64,000 nucleotides of DNA. Source: Ensifer sp. LC163 (lineage in GTDB: Bacteria; Pseudomonadota; Alphaproteobacteria; Rhizobiales; Rhizobiaceae). Position numbers and translations under genes: made by a program. The stretch spans positions 487,379 to 551,378 of the forward strand of contig NZ_MBSS01000023.1 in the NCBI RefSeq assembly GCF_001695855.1, given 5' to 3'. The notes under the pieces are model-generated. The model had not been told where the DNA came from, did not search any database, and was given only the letters and a program-made list of their open reading frames with translations. Below are positions 26,813 to 35,318 of this stretch, piece by piece; position 1 is the stretch's first letter; each line of letters begins with the position of its first letter.

Positions 26813-27552
26813 ATGGAATCGACCATCGTCAGCATCAACCTCTTCGGCGCCGTGGCGCTGCTGCTGTTCGGGCTGACGGAGGTCAAGAACGGCGTGCAGC
26901 GTGCCTTTGGCGCCAGGCTGAAGACGGGGTTGGCCGCCGGCACGCGCGATGGTGTGCGATCCTTTCTCGCCGGTCTGGTCGCAACTATCGCGCTGCAGAG
27001 CTCGACCGCGACGGCGCTGATGATCGCATCCTTCACGGAGCGCAATCTCGTTGCGCCGGGCATGGCGCAGATCGTGCTTTTGGATGCGAATGTCGGAACC
27101 GCGATGACCGCCTGGATCGTATCGCTCGGGACGCCATCAATCTCGAACATATCGGCGACATCATCGAGAAGGACCTGCTTGCCGAACTGGCAAAGAAGAT
27201 CGCGCTGGGTCTGACGTTTTCGAGGGATGGCCACGAGGAACTGACGCGGCTGTTTGCGATCACGCTCGACAATCTGCGCATGGCGCAGACGGTGTTTGCG
27301 ACCCGCGATGCGGCTTTGGCCCGGCGGCTGGTGGAGGTGAAGGAAGACGTGCGCCGCCTCGAACGGCAATTGGCCGAACGGCACCTGCAGCGGCTGCGCG
27401 ATGGCCGGGCGGAAAGCATCGAAACGAGTTCGCTGCACCTCGATATGCTGCGTGACCTCAAGCGCATGAACGCCCATATCGCGTCGGTTGCGCACCCGAT
27501 CCTCGACGACGGCGGTCTGCTGATCGAAAGTCACATCCGGCAGGTCGGCTGA
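26813..27552 (+). pseudogene. Na/Pi cotransporter family protein with internal deletion and frameshift
   Basis: The first about 105 residues (ESTIVSINLFGAVALLLFGL, VRSFLAGLVATIALQSSTAT, VLLDANVGTAMTAWIVSLG) are the start of a NptA-like Na/phosphate cotransporter, normally about 550 residues. Near 27125-27132 the reading frame shifts and continues in another frame as INLEHIGDIIEKDLLAELAK to the end (HIASVAHPILDDGG, ESHIRQVG), which is the cytoplasmic PhoU-like C-terminal domain. About 300 residues of membrane domain are missing. The gene is broken. It ended the phosphatase operon and would have moved the phosphate released. Confidence 0.88.
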
Positions 27553-27579
27553 TTTCGAGAGCGCCGCCCGGAGGAAGGG

Positions 27580-28566
27580 TTAACGCACCGTCTTGCGCTC
27601 GATCATCGACACGGGCACCACTTGCAGCCGGGTCGCGGGCTCGTCGGTTTCGAGCGCCGCCAGGACGTTGGCGGTCAGCGCCGACAAGGATTGCTCGATG
27701 GTGGTGAGCTCGTAGCTCTTCCAACCCGCCTGCGGAATATCGTCGAAACCGACGATGGACACGTCCTGCGGCACGCGGCGTTGCATCTCGATGCGGGCGG
27801 CGTCGAGAAAGCCGAGCGCCAACAGGTCGGTGACGCAGAAGGCACCGTCAATCCTCTTGTCCCTCAAGAGATCGCACCCGGCCTGATAGCCGCTTTCGTA
27901 GCTCGTCGGCCCGTCCGACCAGGCGACCACCTCGATGCCGGCGGTCTGCATCCTTTGCGTGAACGCCGTCGCTCGCCGAACCTGGGCCGGCGTCTGGCTG
28001 CCGCTGGAGACGACCGCAACCTTGCTGCACTTGGCGGCGATCAACCGGAGCGCGGCCAGATCGGCACCGCGTGAATCGTCGCTCAGCACCATGTTGGTAT
28101 CGGTGCGGTCGAGCCGTTGATTGACCAGGATCAGCCGCACGCCGTTGGCGATACATTCGTCGACGATCGAGGACGGCGGCTCGCCGGAAAGCACGACGAT
28201 CGCCTGGGCGCGGAACTCGAACAGCAACTCGATCAGCGGCGCGATATCCTTGCGGGCATCCGCGGCGTTCAACAGCAGGCACTGAAGCCCGCGCCGGAGC
28301 AGGCCGATGCTGAGCAGATCAAGCTGCTTGGAAATGAACGGTGCACTGAGGTTGGTACCGACGACGCCGATCAGGTTCGAACGGTCGTTGTTCAATCCCT
28401 GAGCCAGCCGGTTGACCCGGTACCCGAGCTCGCGCGCAGCCTTCAGCACCTTGCGCCGGACCGACTGCGAGACGCTGGCGCCCGGCGTGAACGTCCGCGA
28501 GACGGCCGAGCGCGAAACACCCGCGCGCTTTGCGACTTCCTCGGCCGTGACGAACCCTCGTGCCAT
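27580..28566 (-). CDS. LacI-family transcriptional regulator
   Basis: A 328-residue repressor with an N-terminal LacI HTH (TAEEVAKRAGVSRSAVSRTF, then VLKAARELGYRVNRLAQGL) and a periplasmic-binding-protein-like effector domain (LIGVVGTNLSAPF; FDDIPQAGWKSYELTTIEQ). The ATG at 28566 has AGGGAA just upstream; a TTG at 28578 is possible. It is divergent from the ABC importer at 29193 and probably represses it. Confidence 0.93.
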   Translation of the reverse strand: MARGFVTAEEVAKRAGVSRSAVSRTFTPGASVSQSVRRKVLKAARELGYRVNRLAQGLNNDRSNLIGVVGTNLSAPFISKQLDLLSIGLLRRGLQCLLLNAADARKDIAPLIELLFEFRAQAIVVLSGEPPSSIVDECIANGVRLILVNQRLDRTDTNMVLSDDSRGADLAALRLIAAKCSKVAVVSSGSQTPAQVRRATAFTQRMQTAGIEVVAWSDGPTSYESGYQAGCDLLRDKRIDGAFCVTDLLALGFLDAARIEMQRRVPQDVSIVGFDDIPQAGWKSYELTTIEQSLSALTANVLAALETDEPATRLQVVPVSMIERKTVR

Positions 28567-29025
28567 GGTTTCCCTCAAGAATCAGCTCGCGGCTATCTGG
28601 GCCACAAAAGCCGGTTCATTCCAACGAAAAAGTGTCGTTTGCCTCGGCTGGCGGTGTCGCGTGAGCGCTGCGCGGCCGCCGGAAATTCGGCTGTTTGGTT
28701 CGCCGTTCCGTATGCGGCTGGCGCGTCTTCGTCGACCAGTCGCGTGGCTATGATCACGTGTTCGAAACAAGTCTCGCTGTGACGAAAAAATATAACGTGA
28801 AATCAATAAGATATATCACTGCGCACGTGTGCATTTTTTTATTGACAAGTCTGCCCTCTCAATGGATCATGCGTTCCATGGGCGGCTCAGAAATGGAATT
28901 TTTGTTCCGCCTATGTTCGTGATGATGGCGCCGGCCTCTGAGGAGTGGCTGGCTGCTGTCGGACCCGATCCGATCCGGACAGGATCGTTGATCGGGGTCA
29001 GTCGCGAACAGGGAGGATTGGATCG
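28567..29025. promoter_or_regulatory. Divergent regulatory region and long leader of the importer operon
   Basis: This stretch of about 460 nt has no family-matched gene. It contains a near-palindrome GCGCACGTGTGC at 28821-28832, 10 nt before TTGACA (28842-28847), with GATCAT 17 nt further as a weak -10. The palindrome could be the LacI operator. A strong hairpin follows at 28964-28996. The predicted untranslated leader before the permease would be about 315 nt. Confidence 0.4.
28964..28996 (+). promoter_or_regulatory. Strong hairpin in the importer leader
   Basis: CGATCC/GGATCG pair around GGACA, and the stem extends through CCCGATC/GATCGGG after a 2-nt bulge (TT), giving 13 base pairs in total. 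It lies 30 nt before the ribosome-binding site of a small ORF and about 200 nt before the permease ATG. There is no T run, so it is not a classical terminator; an attenuation or RNA-stability role is inferred. Confidence 0.5.
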
Positions 29026-29205
29026 ATGACGGCGTATCGCGTTCTCGCGGCAGGTTGCCTTGCTCGACATGGAGCAGGGGCGGCTGCCCGCGCGGCTTTC
29101 CCTGACCTCCCCGTTCGCATGTTGGCTCGGCCGCGAGGCGCCCGGCGCATCGCCGGATCGTATTGCGAGGCGAGATCTCAAGGGGACAGAGCATGGCTTT
29201 TCTAA
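29026..29205 (+). CDS. Possible 59-residue upstream ORF of the importer operon
   Basis: ATG at 29026 is preceded by CAGGGAGGA. The frame starts MTAYRVLAAGCLARHGAG and runs to 29205, overlapping the permease start by 13 nt. The composition is Arg/Ala-rich and no family is recognised. It could be a leader ORF coupling to the permease, a decayed gene, or chance. Confidence 0.3.
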   Translation: MTAYRVLAAGCLARHGAGAAARAAFPDLPVRMLARPRGARRIAGSYCEARSQGDRAWLF

Positions 29206-31046
29206 GTGATTCAGCGAAGGCGCCGCGGGCGGCGAGCGGTGGGGCCGCTGTGCCTTCGTCCTGGCAGGTTTGGCGGTATCGGTTGAAGGTCGCCTCCCGG
29301 GAGCCGACGACATTGATCGGGGTGCTCACCGCGCTGCTCTTCACCTATCTGATCGTCGTGCCGATCATCTCCATCGTGCTCGATTCCGTGCGCGTGCAAT
29401 TTGGACATGAGCGCCGGCTCGGCAAGGATTTCGGTGACCTGACGCTGTACTATCTCGACCGGACGTTCATGTCCCCCGTCTCCGTCGATCTCTTCTGGCG
29501 GCCACTGTTCAACACGCTGTCGGTTGCCGTCGGTGCGATCCTGTTGTCGCTTTTGATCGGAACCATTCTCGCCTGGCTGATCAGCCGCACCGACATGTTC
29601 GGGCGGCGCTGGTTCGCGACCGCCCTGATCGTGCCTTACATGCTGCCCGCCTGGACCTTTGCGCTCGCCTGGACCACGCTGTCCAAGAACCGCACGGTCG
29701 GCGGCCAGCCCGGCTGGTTCGAGGCTCTGGGCTGGGCGCCACCGGACTGGGTTGCCTATGGCCGCTTTCCGATCACCATCATTCTCGCCCTCCACTACGC
29801 GCCTTTCGTCATCCTGCTGTTCGGCTCGGCGCTCCGACGCTTCGATTCCCAGCTGGAAGATTCCGCCCGCATCCTTGGCGCCAAGCGCTACCAGGTGGCA
29901 ATGCAGATCATCCTGCCCTTGATGCGTCCGGCGCTGATGTCTTCGATGATCCTGATCTTCGCAAAATGCTTGGGCGAGTTCGGTGTGCCGTATGTTCTCG
30001 GCCTGCCGGTCAAGTTCGAGGTGCTTTCGACCTCGCTCTTCCGCAGTATCGCCTCCCGGCAGACCGGCGTCGCCGGCGTCGTTGCCGCCTCCATCATGCT
30101 GATCGGCATCATCACCCTGATGATCGATGCGCGTCTGGTGCGCGAAGCGCGCCGCTTCGTCACCATCGGCTCCAAGGGCTCGATGAACCGGCAAAGCCGG
30201 CTCGGCAAGCTGAGGCTTCCGGCCACGGGTTTTGCCGCGACCATCTTCATGCTCAGCGTCGGCCTGCCGCTTTTGACCCTGTTCCTGTCGACGGTCATGA
30301 AGCTGCCGGCACAGTTCACGCTCGACAACTTCACGCTCGACTACTGGATCGGCCAGGACCTTCATACCGTGGCGCTGCAGACCGGCGTGCTCCTGAGCCC
30401 CGATCTCTGGGCTGCGGCGAAGAATACGCTGATGATCGTCGGCCTCGCTTCGCTGGCCTCGGGCATTCTCGGCCTGCTTGTCGGTTATGTCGTCATCCGC
30501 ACGCCGGTCCGGGTCCTGTCGGTCTATCTGCGCCAGGTGACGTTCCTGCCCTATCTGGTGCCGGGGATCGCCTTTGCGGCTGCCTATCTCTCGCTCTTTG
30601 CGGTTCCCAGAGGCCCGATGCCGGCGCTCTACGGCACCGTCACCATCCTGGCGCTGGCGCTGATGGCGGACCAGATGCCTTATGCCTCGCGGGCCGGGAT
30701 CTCGGCGATGACCCAGCTTGGCAAGGATCCGGAAGAGGCGGCCCAGATCGCCGGTGCCGGCTGGTTCCGCCGCATGATGTCGATCGTCATCCCGATCCAG
30801 AAAGGCTCGCTCGTCACCGGTGTGCTGCTGCCGTTCATCTCGGGCATCAAGGGCCTCAGCCTGTTTGTCATCCTCGCCGTGCCCAGCACCGACGTGCTCA
30901 CGACCTATTCGCTGCGGCTCGTCGACTACCACTACACCCAGGCGGCAAACGCGGTCGTGCTGATCATCGCGGCGATCGCCTATCTCGGAACACTGGCAGC
31001 CCAGAAGCTGACCAAGACCAATCTTGCAGAAGGACTCGGAAGCTGA
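29193..31046 (+). CDS. ABC importer permease with two fused membrane domains (FbpB/AfuB type)
   Basis: A 617-residue protein with twelve membrane segments, made of two BPD_transp_1 halves. The EAA-like loops are LEDSARILGAKRYQVAMQII (first half) and DPEEAAQIAGAGWFRRMMSI (second half). This fused architecture belongs to the ferric-ion/AfuB/2-aminoethylphosphonate group. The start at 29193 (MAFLSDSAK) follows AAGGGGAC. Members of this group import ferric iron, hexose phosphates (AfuABC) or phosphonates. The phosphatase-rich surroundings favour a phospho-compound, by inference. Confidence 0.92.
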   Translation: MAFLSDSAKAPRAASGGAAVPSSWQVWRYRLKVASREPTTLIGVLTALLFTYLIVVPIISIVLDSVRVQFGHERRLGKDFGDLTLYYLDRTFMSPVSVDLFWRPLFNTLSVAVGAILLSLLIGTILAWLISRTDMFGRRWFATALIVPYMLPAWTFALAWTTLSKNRTVGGQPGWFEALGWAPPDWVAYGRFPITIILALHYAPFVILLFGSALRRFDSQLEDSARILGAKRYQVAMQIILPLMRPALMSSMILIFAKCLGEFGVPYVLGLPVKFEVLSTSLFRSIASRQTGVAGVVAASIMLIGIITLMIDARLVREARRFVTIGSKGSMNRQSRLGKLRLPATGFAATIFMLSVGLPLLTLFLSTVMKLPAQFTLDNFTLDYWIGQDLHTVALQTGVLLSPDLWAAAKNTLMIVGLASLASGILGLLVGYVVIRTPVRVLSVYLRQVTFLPYLVPGIAFAAAYLSLFAVPRGPMPALYGTVTILALALMADQMPYASRAGISAMTQLGKDPEEAAQIAGAGWFRRMMSIVIPIQKGSLVTGVLLPFISGIKGLSLFVILAVPSTDVLTTYSLRLVDYHYTQAANAVVLIIAAIAYLGTLAAQKLTKTNLAEGLGS

Positions 31047-32179
31047 TGCCCACTATCAATCTGCGCGGCGCCCAGAAGAATTACGGCGTCAACTCCGCCA
31101 ATGCCGTCTCCAACCTTGATCTGGAAATTCGCGACGGCGAGTTCATGTGCCTGCTCGGGCCCTCGGGCTGCGGCAAGACGACGACATTGCGCATGATCGC
31201 GGGCCTGGAAAACCTGTCGGCCGGCGAAATCCGCATCGGCGACCGGGTGGTCGATTCGATCTTCGACGGGGTCTTCGTGCCGCCGGAGAAGCGCGAAATG
31301 GGTCTCGTGTTCCAGAGCTACGCGCTCTGGCCGCATCTGACCATCGAGCGCAACACCGACTTCGGCCTGCGGCTGCGCAAGCTGCCGAAGGCCGAGCGCG
31401 AGGCCCGCGTCGAAAAGGTCATGCAGGCGCTCGACATCGCCAAATACCGCGACCGCTATCCGTCGCAGCTTTCCGGCGGCCAGCAGCAACGCGTCGCACT
31501 CGCCCGCATGCTTGCGGTCAATCCGGGCGTGCTGCTGCTCGACGAGCCGCTGTCGAACCTCGACGCCCGGCTGCGTCTGGAAATGCGTGCCGAACTCAAA
31601 CGGCTGCACAAGGAATTCAAGACGACGATCGTCTTCGTCACCCACGACCAGTGGGAGGCCATGACGCTGGCGACCACCATTGCGGTGATGAACGAAGGCA
31701 CGCTGCAGCAGATGGGCACGCCGAACGACATCTATGATCGTCCGGCCAACCGCTTCGTCGCCGAATTCGTCGGCAGCCCGCCGATCAACATCCTGTCCTT
31801 CGACAAGAAGGCCAAATCGGATGTTGCCAAGGAGGCGGAAGCTTACCTCTCGAACCGCTACCCTGGCCTGCTCGGTATCGGCTCCGTCGGTATCCGCCCG
31901 GAGGCGCTCAGCTACGCCACGCGGAAGGAGGACGTTCCGCCGGGCAGCTTCAGCGGCAAGATGGTCGTCACCGGCATCCTGCCGACCGGCGGCAGCTGGA
32001 TCCTGGAGTTGAAGAGTGACAACCACACGCTGTTCCTGACGACGCACGCGCTGCCCCGTCTGGAGCTCGGAGAAAAGGTCCGTTTCTGCGCACCGCCGGA
32101 GGCGCTGCATGTCTTCGACAAGGACGGCCAGCGCATTGCCGAGGCCGACAAGCTGCTGCGCAGCACGAAGCTGAACTGA
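31046..32179 (+). CDS. ABC importer ATP-binding protein (FbpC/AfuC/UgpC type)
   Basis: A 377-residue ATPase: GPSGCGKTTTLRMIAGLENL (Walker A), QSYALWPHLTIERN (Q-loop), LSGGQQQRVALARM (signature), LLLDEPLSNLDARLR (Walker B), FVTHDQWEAMT (H-loop), then a C-terminal TOBE-like domain of about 130 residues. Its ATG overlaps the permease stop (TGATG). The His-Asp-Gln-Trp after the H-loop is typical of the iron/phosphonate group. Confidence 0.95.
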   Translation: MPTINLRGAQKNYGVNSANAVSNLDLEIRDGEFMCLLGPSGCGKTTTLRMIAGLENLSAGEIRIGDRVVDSIFDGVFVPPEKREMGLVFQSYALWPHLTIERNTDFGLRLRKLPKAEREARVEKVMQALDIAKYRDRYPSQLSGGQQQRVALARMLAVNPGVLLLDEPLSNLDARLRLEMRAELKRLHKEFKTTIVFVTHDQWEAMTLATTIAVMNEGTLQQMGTPNDIYDRPANRFVAEFVGSPPINILSFDKKAKSDVAKEAEAYLSNRYPGLLGIGSVGIRPEALSYATRKEDVPPGSFSGKMVVTGILPTGGSWILELKSDNHTLFLTTHALPRLELGEKVRFCAPPEALHVFDKDGQRIAEADKLLRSTKLN

Positions 32180-32238
32180 CGACAATACTGATCACATCAA
32201 CCGAAAGACGAACACCGCTTACTGAGGAGGAGCAGTCG

Positions 32239-33378
32239 ATGCATTTTCGGAAGAATGGAACGGCAGACAATAAAAGGCGCTGCCTATTGTGGACCACGGC
32301 CTTTGCCGGCCTCTTGGCCGGGCAGGCCATGGCTGGGGACGCCTTCGACCTGAACGCCCTGGTCGAGGCGGCCAAGAAGGAGCCGCCGATCACCGTCTAT
32401 GACAGCACCGGCAAGATCGTCGAGATGGCCAAGGCGTTTTCGGCGAAATATGGCGTCGCCGCCGAGGGGTCGAAGGTCAAGGCGACGGCGCAGCTGGAAA
32501 TGATCATCCGCGAGGCGCGCGCCAACAACGTCCAGGGCGACGTTTCGATCATCAGCGATGCGCCGGCGGCCATGGCCCAGCTCATTCCGCAGGGTTTTGC
32601 CGAGAGCTGGCTGCCGCCGGATCTTGCCGCGAAAATCCCGGAGCAGTACCAGAATCCTCTGACCGTCGTGACCAGCGCCAACGTCTGGGCCTACAACACC
32701 GAGATTTTCGACAAGTGCCCGGTCAGCAATATCTGGCAGCTGACCGGTCCTGAGTGGAAGGGCAAGATCGCCATGCAGGACCCGCTCGGTAAGGCGTCCT
32801 ATGTCGACTGGTTCAACCAGATGGCAAAACACGGCGATGACAAGGTCGCTGCCGCCTACAAGGAGCTCCACGGCAAGGAACTGGAACTGGACGACGGCAG
32901 CGCGACGGCGGCCTGGGTGAAGGTGCTTGCAGCCAACGCACCGCTCTTGACCGATGCCGATGCAGCCGCGGCCGACGCCGTCGGTGCGCCCGGCCAGTCG
33001 CAGCCATTCATGGGGCTGATGAGCTCGGCAAAATTCCGCGACAATGCGGAGAAGGGCATGAAGCTCGGGCTCTGCAAGGACCTGAAGCCATGGCTCGGCT
33101 GGATGTATCCAGGCGTCGGCCTGATCACCAAGGGCACCAACAGCCCGAACGCGGCAAAACTCTTCATCCATTACGTCATGACGGCCGAAGGCATCGCGCC
33201 GCAGGCGGCCGACGGCAAGATGTCGACCAATAGCGACGTCGCGCTTCCGGCCGACGAACCCTCCGGCATCGGCAAGGTTCTCGATCAGGTTCTGCCCTAC
33301 CAGATGGAAACGAGCCTCGACGATTGGGACGCGCGGGAAACCTGGCAGGACTTCTGGCGTGTGAACTACCAGAAGTGA
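32239..33378 (+). CDS. Extracellular solute-binding protein of the Fe/phospho-compound type importer
   Basis: A 379-residue SBP_bac_1/6-type protein with a signal peptide (RRCLLWTTAFAGLLAGQAMA, then GDAFDLNAL). The mature start, LVEAAKKEPPITVYDSTGKI, is characteristic of the FbpA/AfuA/PhnS cluster. The Tyr pairs used by ferric-binding proteins are not evident as a YY motif, which argues against iron. Ribosome-binding site TGAGGAGGAG. It ends the permease-ATPase-SBP operon. Confidence 0.9.
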   Translation: MHFRKNGTADNKRRCLLWTTAFAGLLAGQAMAGDAFDLNALVEAAKKEPPITVYDSTGKIVEMAKAFSAKYGVAAEGSKVKATAQLEMIIREARANNVQGDVSIISDAPAAMAQLIPQGFAESWLPPDLAAKIPEQYQNPLTVVTSANVWAYNTEIFDKCPVSNIWQLTGPEWKGKIAMQDPLGKASYVDWFNQMAKHGDDKVAAAYKELHGKELELDDGSATAAWVKVLAANAPLLTDADAAAADAVGAPGQSQPFMGLMSSAKFRDNAEKGMKLGLCKDLKPWLGWMYPGVGLITKGTNSPNAAKLFIHYVMTAEGIAPQAADGKMSTNSDVALPADEPSGIGKVLDQVLPYQMETSLDDWDARETWQDFWRVNYQK

Positions 33379-33531
33379 TGGCTCGGTCCGGCGGATGCCG
33401 ACATGGAACGCAGTGCATTGCGCGACCGCCCCATTGTCTGGGCGGTCGCAGGCAGCCTGCCGTTGCGCCCACGTAAATTAGAACGATCGAAGTTCGGAAA
33501 GCCGAACACGGCTTCCTTGGGAGGGGAAGAG

Positions 33532-33909
33532 ATGAAGGCAGCAACCAACATACGGCATGGAATGACGATGACGGCGGTCGCGCTTGCGGCCGGCCTGTTT
33601 TCTGCGCCTGCCCATGCGGCCGACGACTTCGATCTTGATGCGCTGATTGCGGCGGCAAAGAAGGAAAAGCCGATCAACGTCTATGACAGTACCGGCAAGA
33701 TCGTCGAAATGGATGTGGCGGCCGCGACCTTGATCCTGAAGAATGCCGACGGCCGTTACGGTCCCCTGACGCTCGGCAAGGTGCCCGCAGACGCGCCCGA
33801 TTTCATGTGCCCCGGCTATATCGCCACCGGCGCGGGCGGAAACTATCCGACATTGCAGCGCGTGGTGCGGGCGATCTCGGCCACACGCATTGCCGTGTCG
33901 GCAAGCTGA
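33532..33909 (+). pseudogene. Decayed second solute-binding protein fused to an unrelated tail
   Basis: A strong ribosome-binding site (GGGAGGGGAAG) and a signal peptide lead into DDFDLDALIAAAKKEKPIN, then VYDSTGKIVEM, which closely copies residues 34-62 of the neighbouring SBP. After GKIVEM the similarity stops and a 65-residue tail begins (DVAAATLILKNADGRYGPLT to ISATRIAVSAS) that does not resemble an SBP and that I do not recognise. About 300 SBP residues are missing. The frame is open, so a secreted 125-residue chimera might still be made, but it cannot be a working SBP. Confidence 0.82.
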
Positions 33910-33927
33910 AACGACAGCGGGGAGAAA

Positions 33928-34554
33928 ATGTTGGACATAAGCCAGGAAACCGAGACGAAGGGCCAAGCATCGGCCGAACTTGCCAAGCTCAGCCTCGTTT
34001 ACGAACAGCACCCGCTCTATGGCGTCGATATCTATATCGCCGGCAAGGAGGGGACGAGCGACCTCGATCTTCTCCGACAGAATGGCATCACCACTGTCGT
34101 CAACTGCGCCGTCAATCTCGACTTCAATTTCGTACGGCAGGCGCAACTGGTGTCCGATCACGAGGGCAGCGTCTATGGTCCGGGCGAGATCCGCTATTAC
34201 AAGATTGGGCTAATCGATGGCGGCGGCAATCCCGACACGCAGATGCTGGCGGCGCACTATATCCTGCGCGCGGCATTGGAACAGGTACTGCCGGAAAAGC
34301 CGTCCTATCCGCGCCGGGAGATGGGCAACATTCTCATCAACTGCCGCGGCGGCCGCTCGCGTTCGGTCATCGTCGTGTCGCTGTTTTTGCACCTGACCTT
34401 GCCAGCCGAGTTCCCGACGCTGGACACAGCGATCGCTTTCGTGCGCAACCGTCGTGGCCTGCCGGAGAACGAATGGTACAAAGCGCCGAAGGCGGTGCTG
34501 ATCGAGTCCGCTGAGCGCGCCGCAAACTGGGCGAAGACGATAGAAGGCCAGTAG
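33928..34554 (+). CDS. Dual-specificity/tyrosine-phosphatase-like protein (CX5R), paralog 2
   Basis: A 208-residue cysteine phosphatase with the P-loop INCRGGRSRSVIVVSLFL and the same ordered blocks as the protein at 24086 (TSDLDLLRQNGITTVVNCAV, IRYYKIGLIDGGGNPDTQML, PTLDTAIAFVRNRRGLPENE). The ribosome-binding site is GGGGAGAAA. It follows the broken SBP by 18 nt, so it would be transcribed with the importer. The two paralogs sit at either side of the island, one in the phosphatase operon and one in the importer operon. Confidence 0.87.
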   Translation: MLDISQETETKGQASAELAKLSLVYEQHPLYGVDIYIAGKEGTSDLDLLRQNGITTVVNCAVNLDFNFVRQAQLVSDHEGSVYGPGEIRYYKIGLIDGGGNPDTQMLAAHYILRAALEQVLPEKPSYPRREMGNILINCRGGRSRSVIVVSLFLHLTLPAEFPTLDTAIAFVRNRRGLPENEWYKAPKAVLIESAERAANWAKTIEGQ

Positions 34555-34733
34555 CGCCAACCCTGCACTGCTCACAGCGAAACAGTCTCTTCGCCCGCTG
34601 GCGGAGGCCGACGCTGGGCCGATCCGGCGGGCAGACAATCTCTTGGTGGCAGCGCTTGGGCGCAGGAAACGGGTTGAATTCGCCCGCGTTCCGCACGATT
34701 TTCATGATCATGTGAAAATGCGAGGGCGGTGCG

Positions 34734-35294
34734 ATGGCGCAGACAGTTCAAAACTATCTTATCTTCGAGACCGCTGCCGGCTTCTGCGGCATCGCCTGGA
34801 ACGCCGTCGGCATCACGCGCTTTCAACTGCCGACCAAAAAGGCGCAGGACACCGAACGGCTGCTGCTGCGTCGGCTTGTTGCCGGCGAACCGGGCACGCC
34901 GACGCCGGAGATTGCCGATGCGGTTGCCGCGGTTCAACGCTACTTCAGCGGTGAACAGGTCGATTTCTCCGATATCAAGCTTGATCTCGAAGGGCAGGAT
35001 CCGTTCTTCAGACAGATCTATGCCGCTGCCCGCAGGCTCGGATGGGGGCAAACCACCACCTATGGCGCCTTGGCAAAGGAACTCGGCGTCGGCCCCGAGG
35101 CCGCGCGGGATGTCGGTCAGGCCATGGCGAAGAACCCGGTGGCGCTGATCATTCCCTGCCACCGGGTGCTGGCCGCCGGCGGCAAGGTCGGCGGCTTTTC
35201 GGCTCCAGGCGGCTCGACATCGAAGATCCGCATGCTGGAACTCGAAGGCGTGCGTCTCGGACCGCCGGAACCCGCCCAGCAATCGCTGTTTTGA
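34734..35294 (+). CDS. ogt: Methylated-DNA--protein-cysteine methyltransferase
   Basis: A 186-residue O6-alkylguanine-DNA alkyltransferase. The active-site motif IIPCHRVLAAGG holds the acceptor Cys. The HTH region (TYGALAKELGVGPEAARDVG, QAMAKNPVALIIPCHRV) and the C-terminal FSAPGGSTSKIRMLELEG are typical. It repairs O6-methylguanine by suicidal transfer. It lacks the Ada N-terminal metal-binding domain, so it is an Ogt-type protein. It stands alone and converges on the cupin gene. Confidence 0.95.
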   Translation: MAQTVQNYLIFETAAGFCGIAWNAVGITRFQLPTKKAQDTERLLLRRLVAGEPGTPTPEIADAVAAVQRYFSGEQVDFSDIKLDLEGQDPFFRQIYAAARRLGWGQTTTYGALAKELGVGPEAARDVGQAMAKNPVALIIPCHRVLAAGGKVGGFSAPGGSTSKIRMLELEGVRLGPPEPAQQSLF

Positions 35295-35318
35295 GCACGG
35301 CGGCGTCTGCCGTCGGTT

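Noticed and set aside
28570..28580. A second LacI start (TTG at 28578)
   Set aside because: The ATG at 28566 has a Shine-Dalgarno-like AGGGAA and needs no rare start codon.
29211..30932. A minus-strand frame of about 570 codons opposite the importer permease
   Set aside because: It is composed mainly of Arg, Asp, Gln and Gly, with no domain, and mirrors a clear membrane protein.
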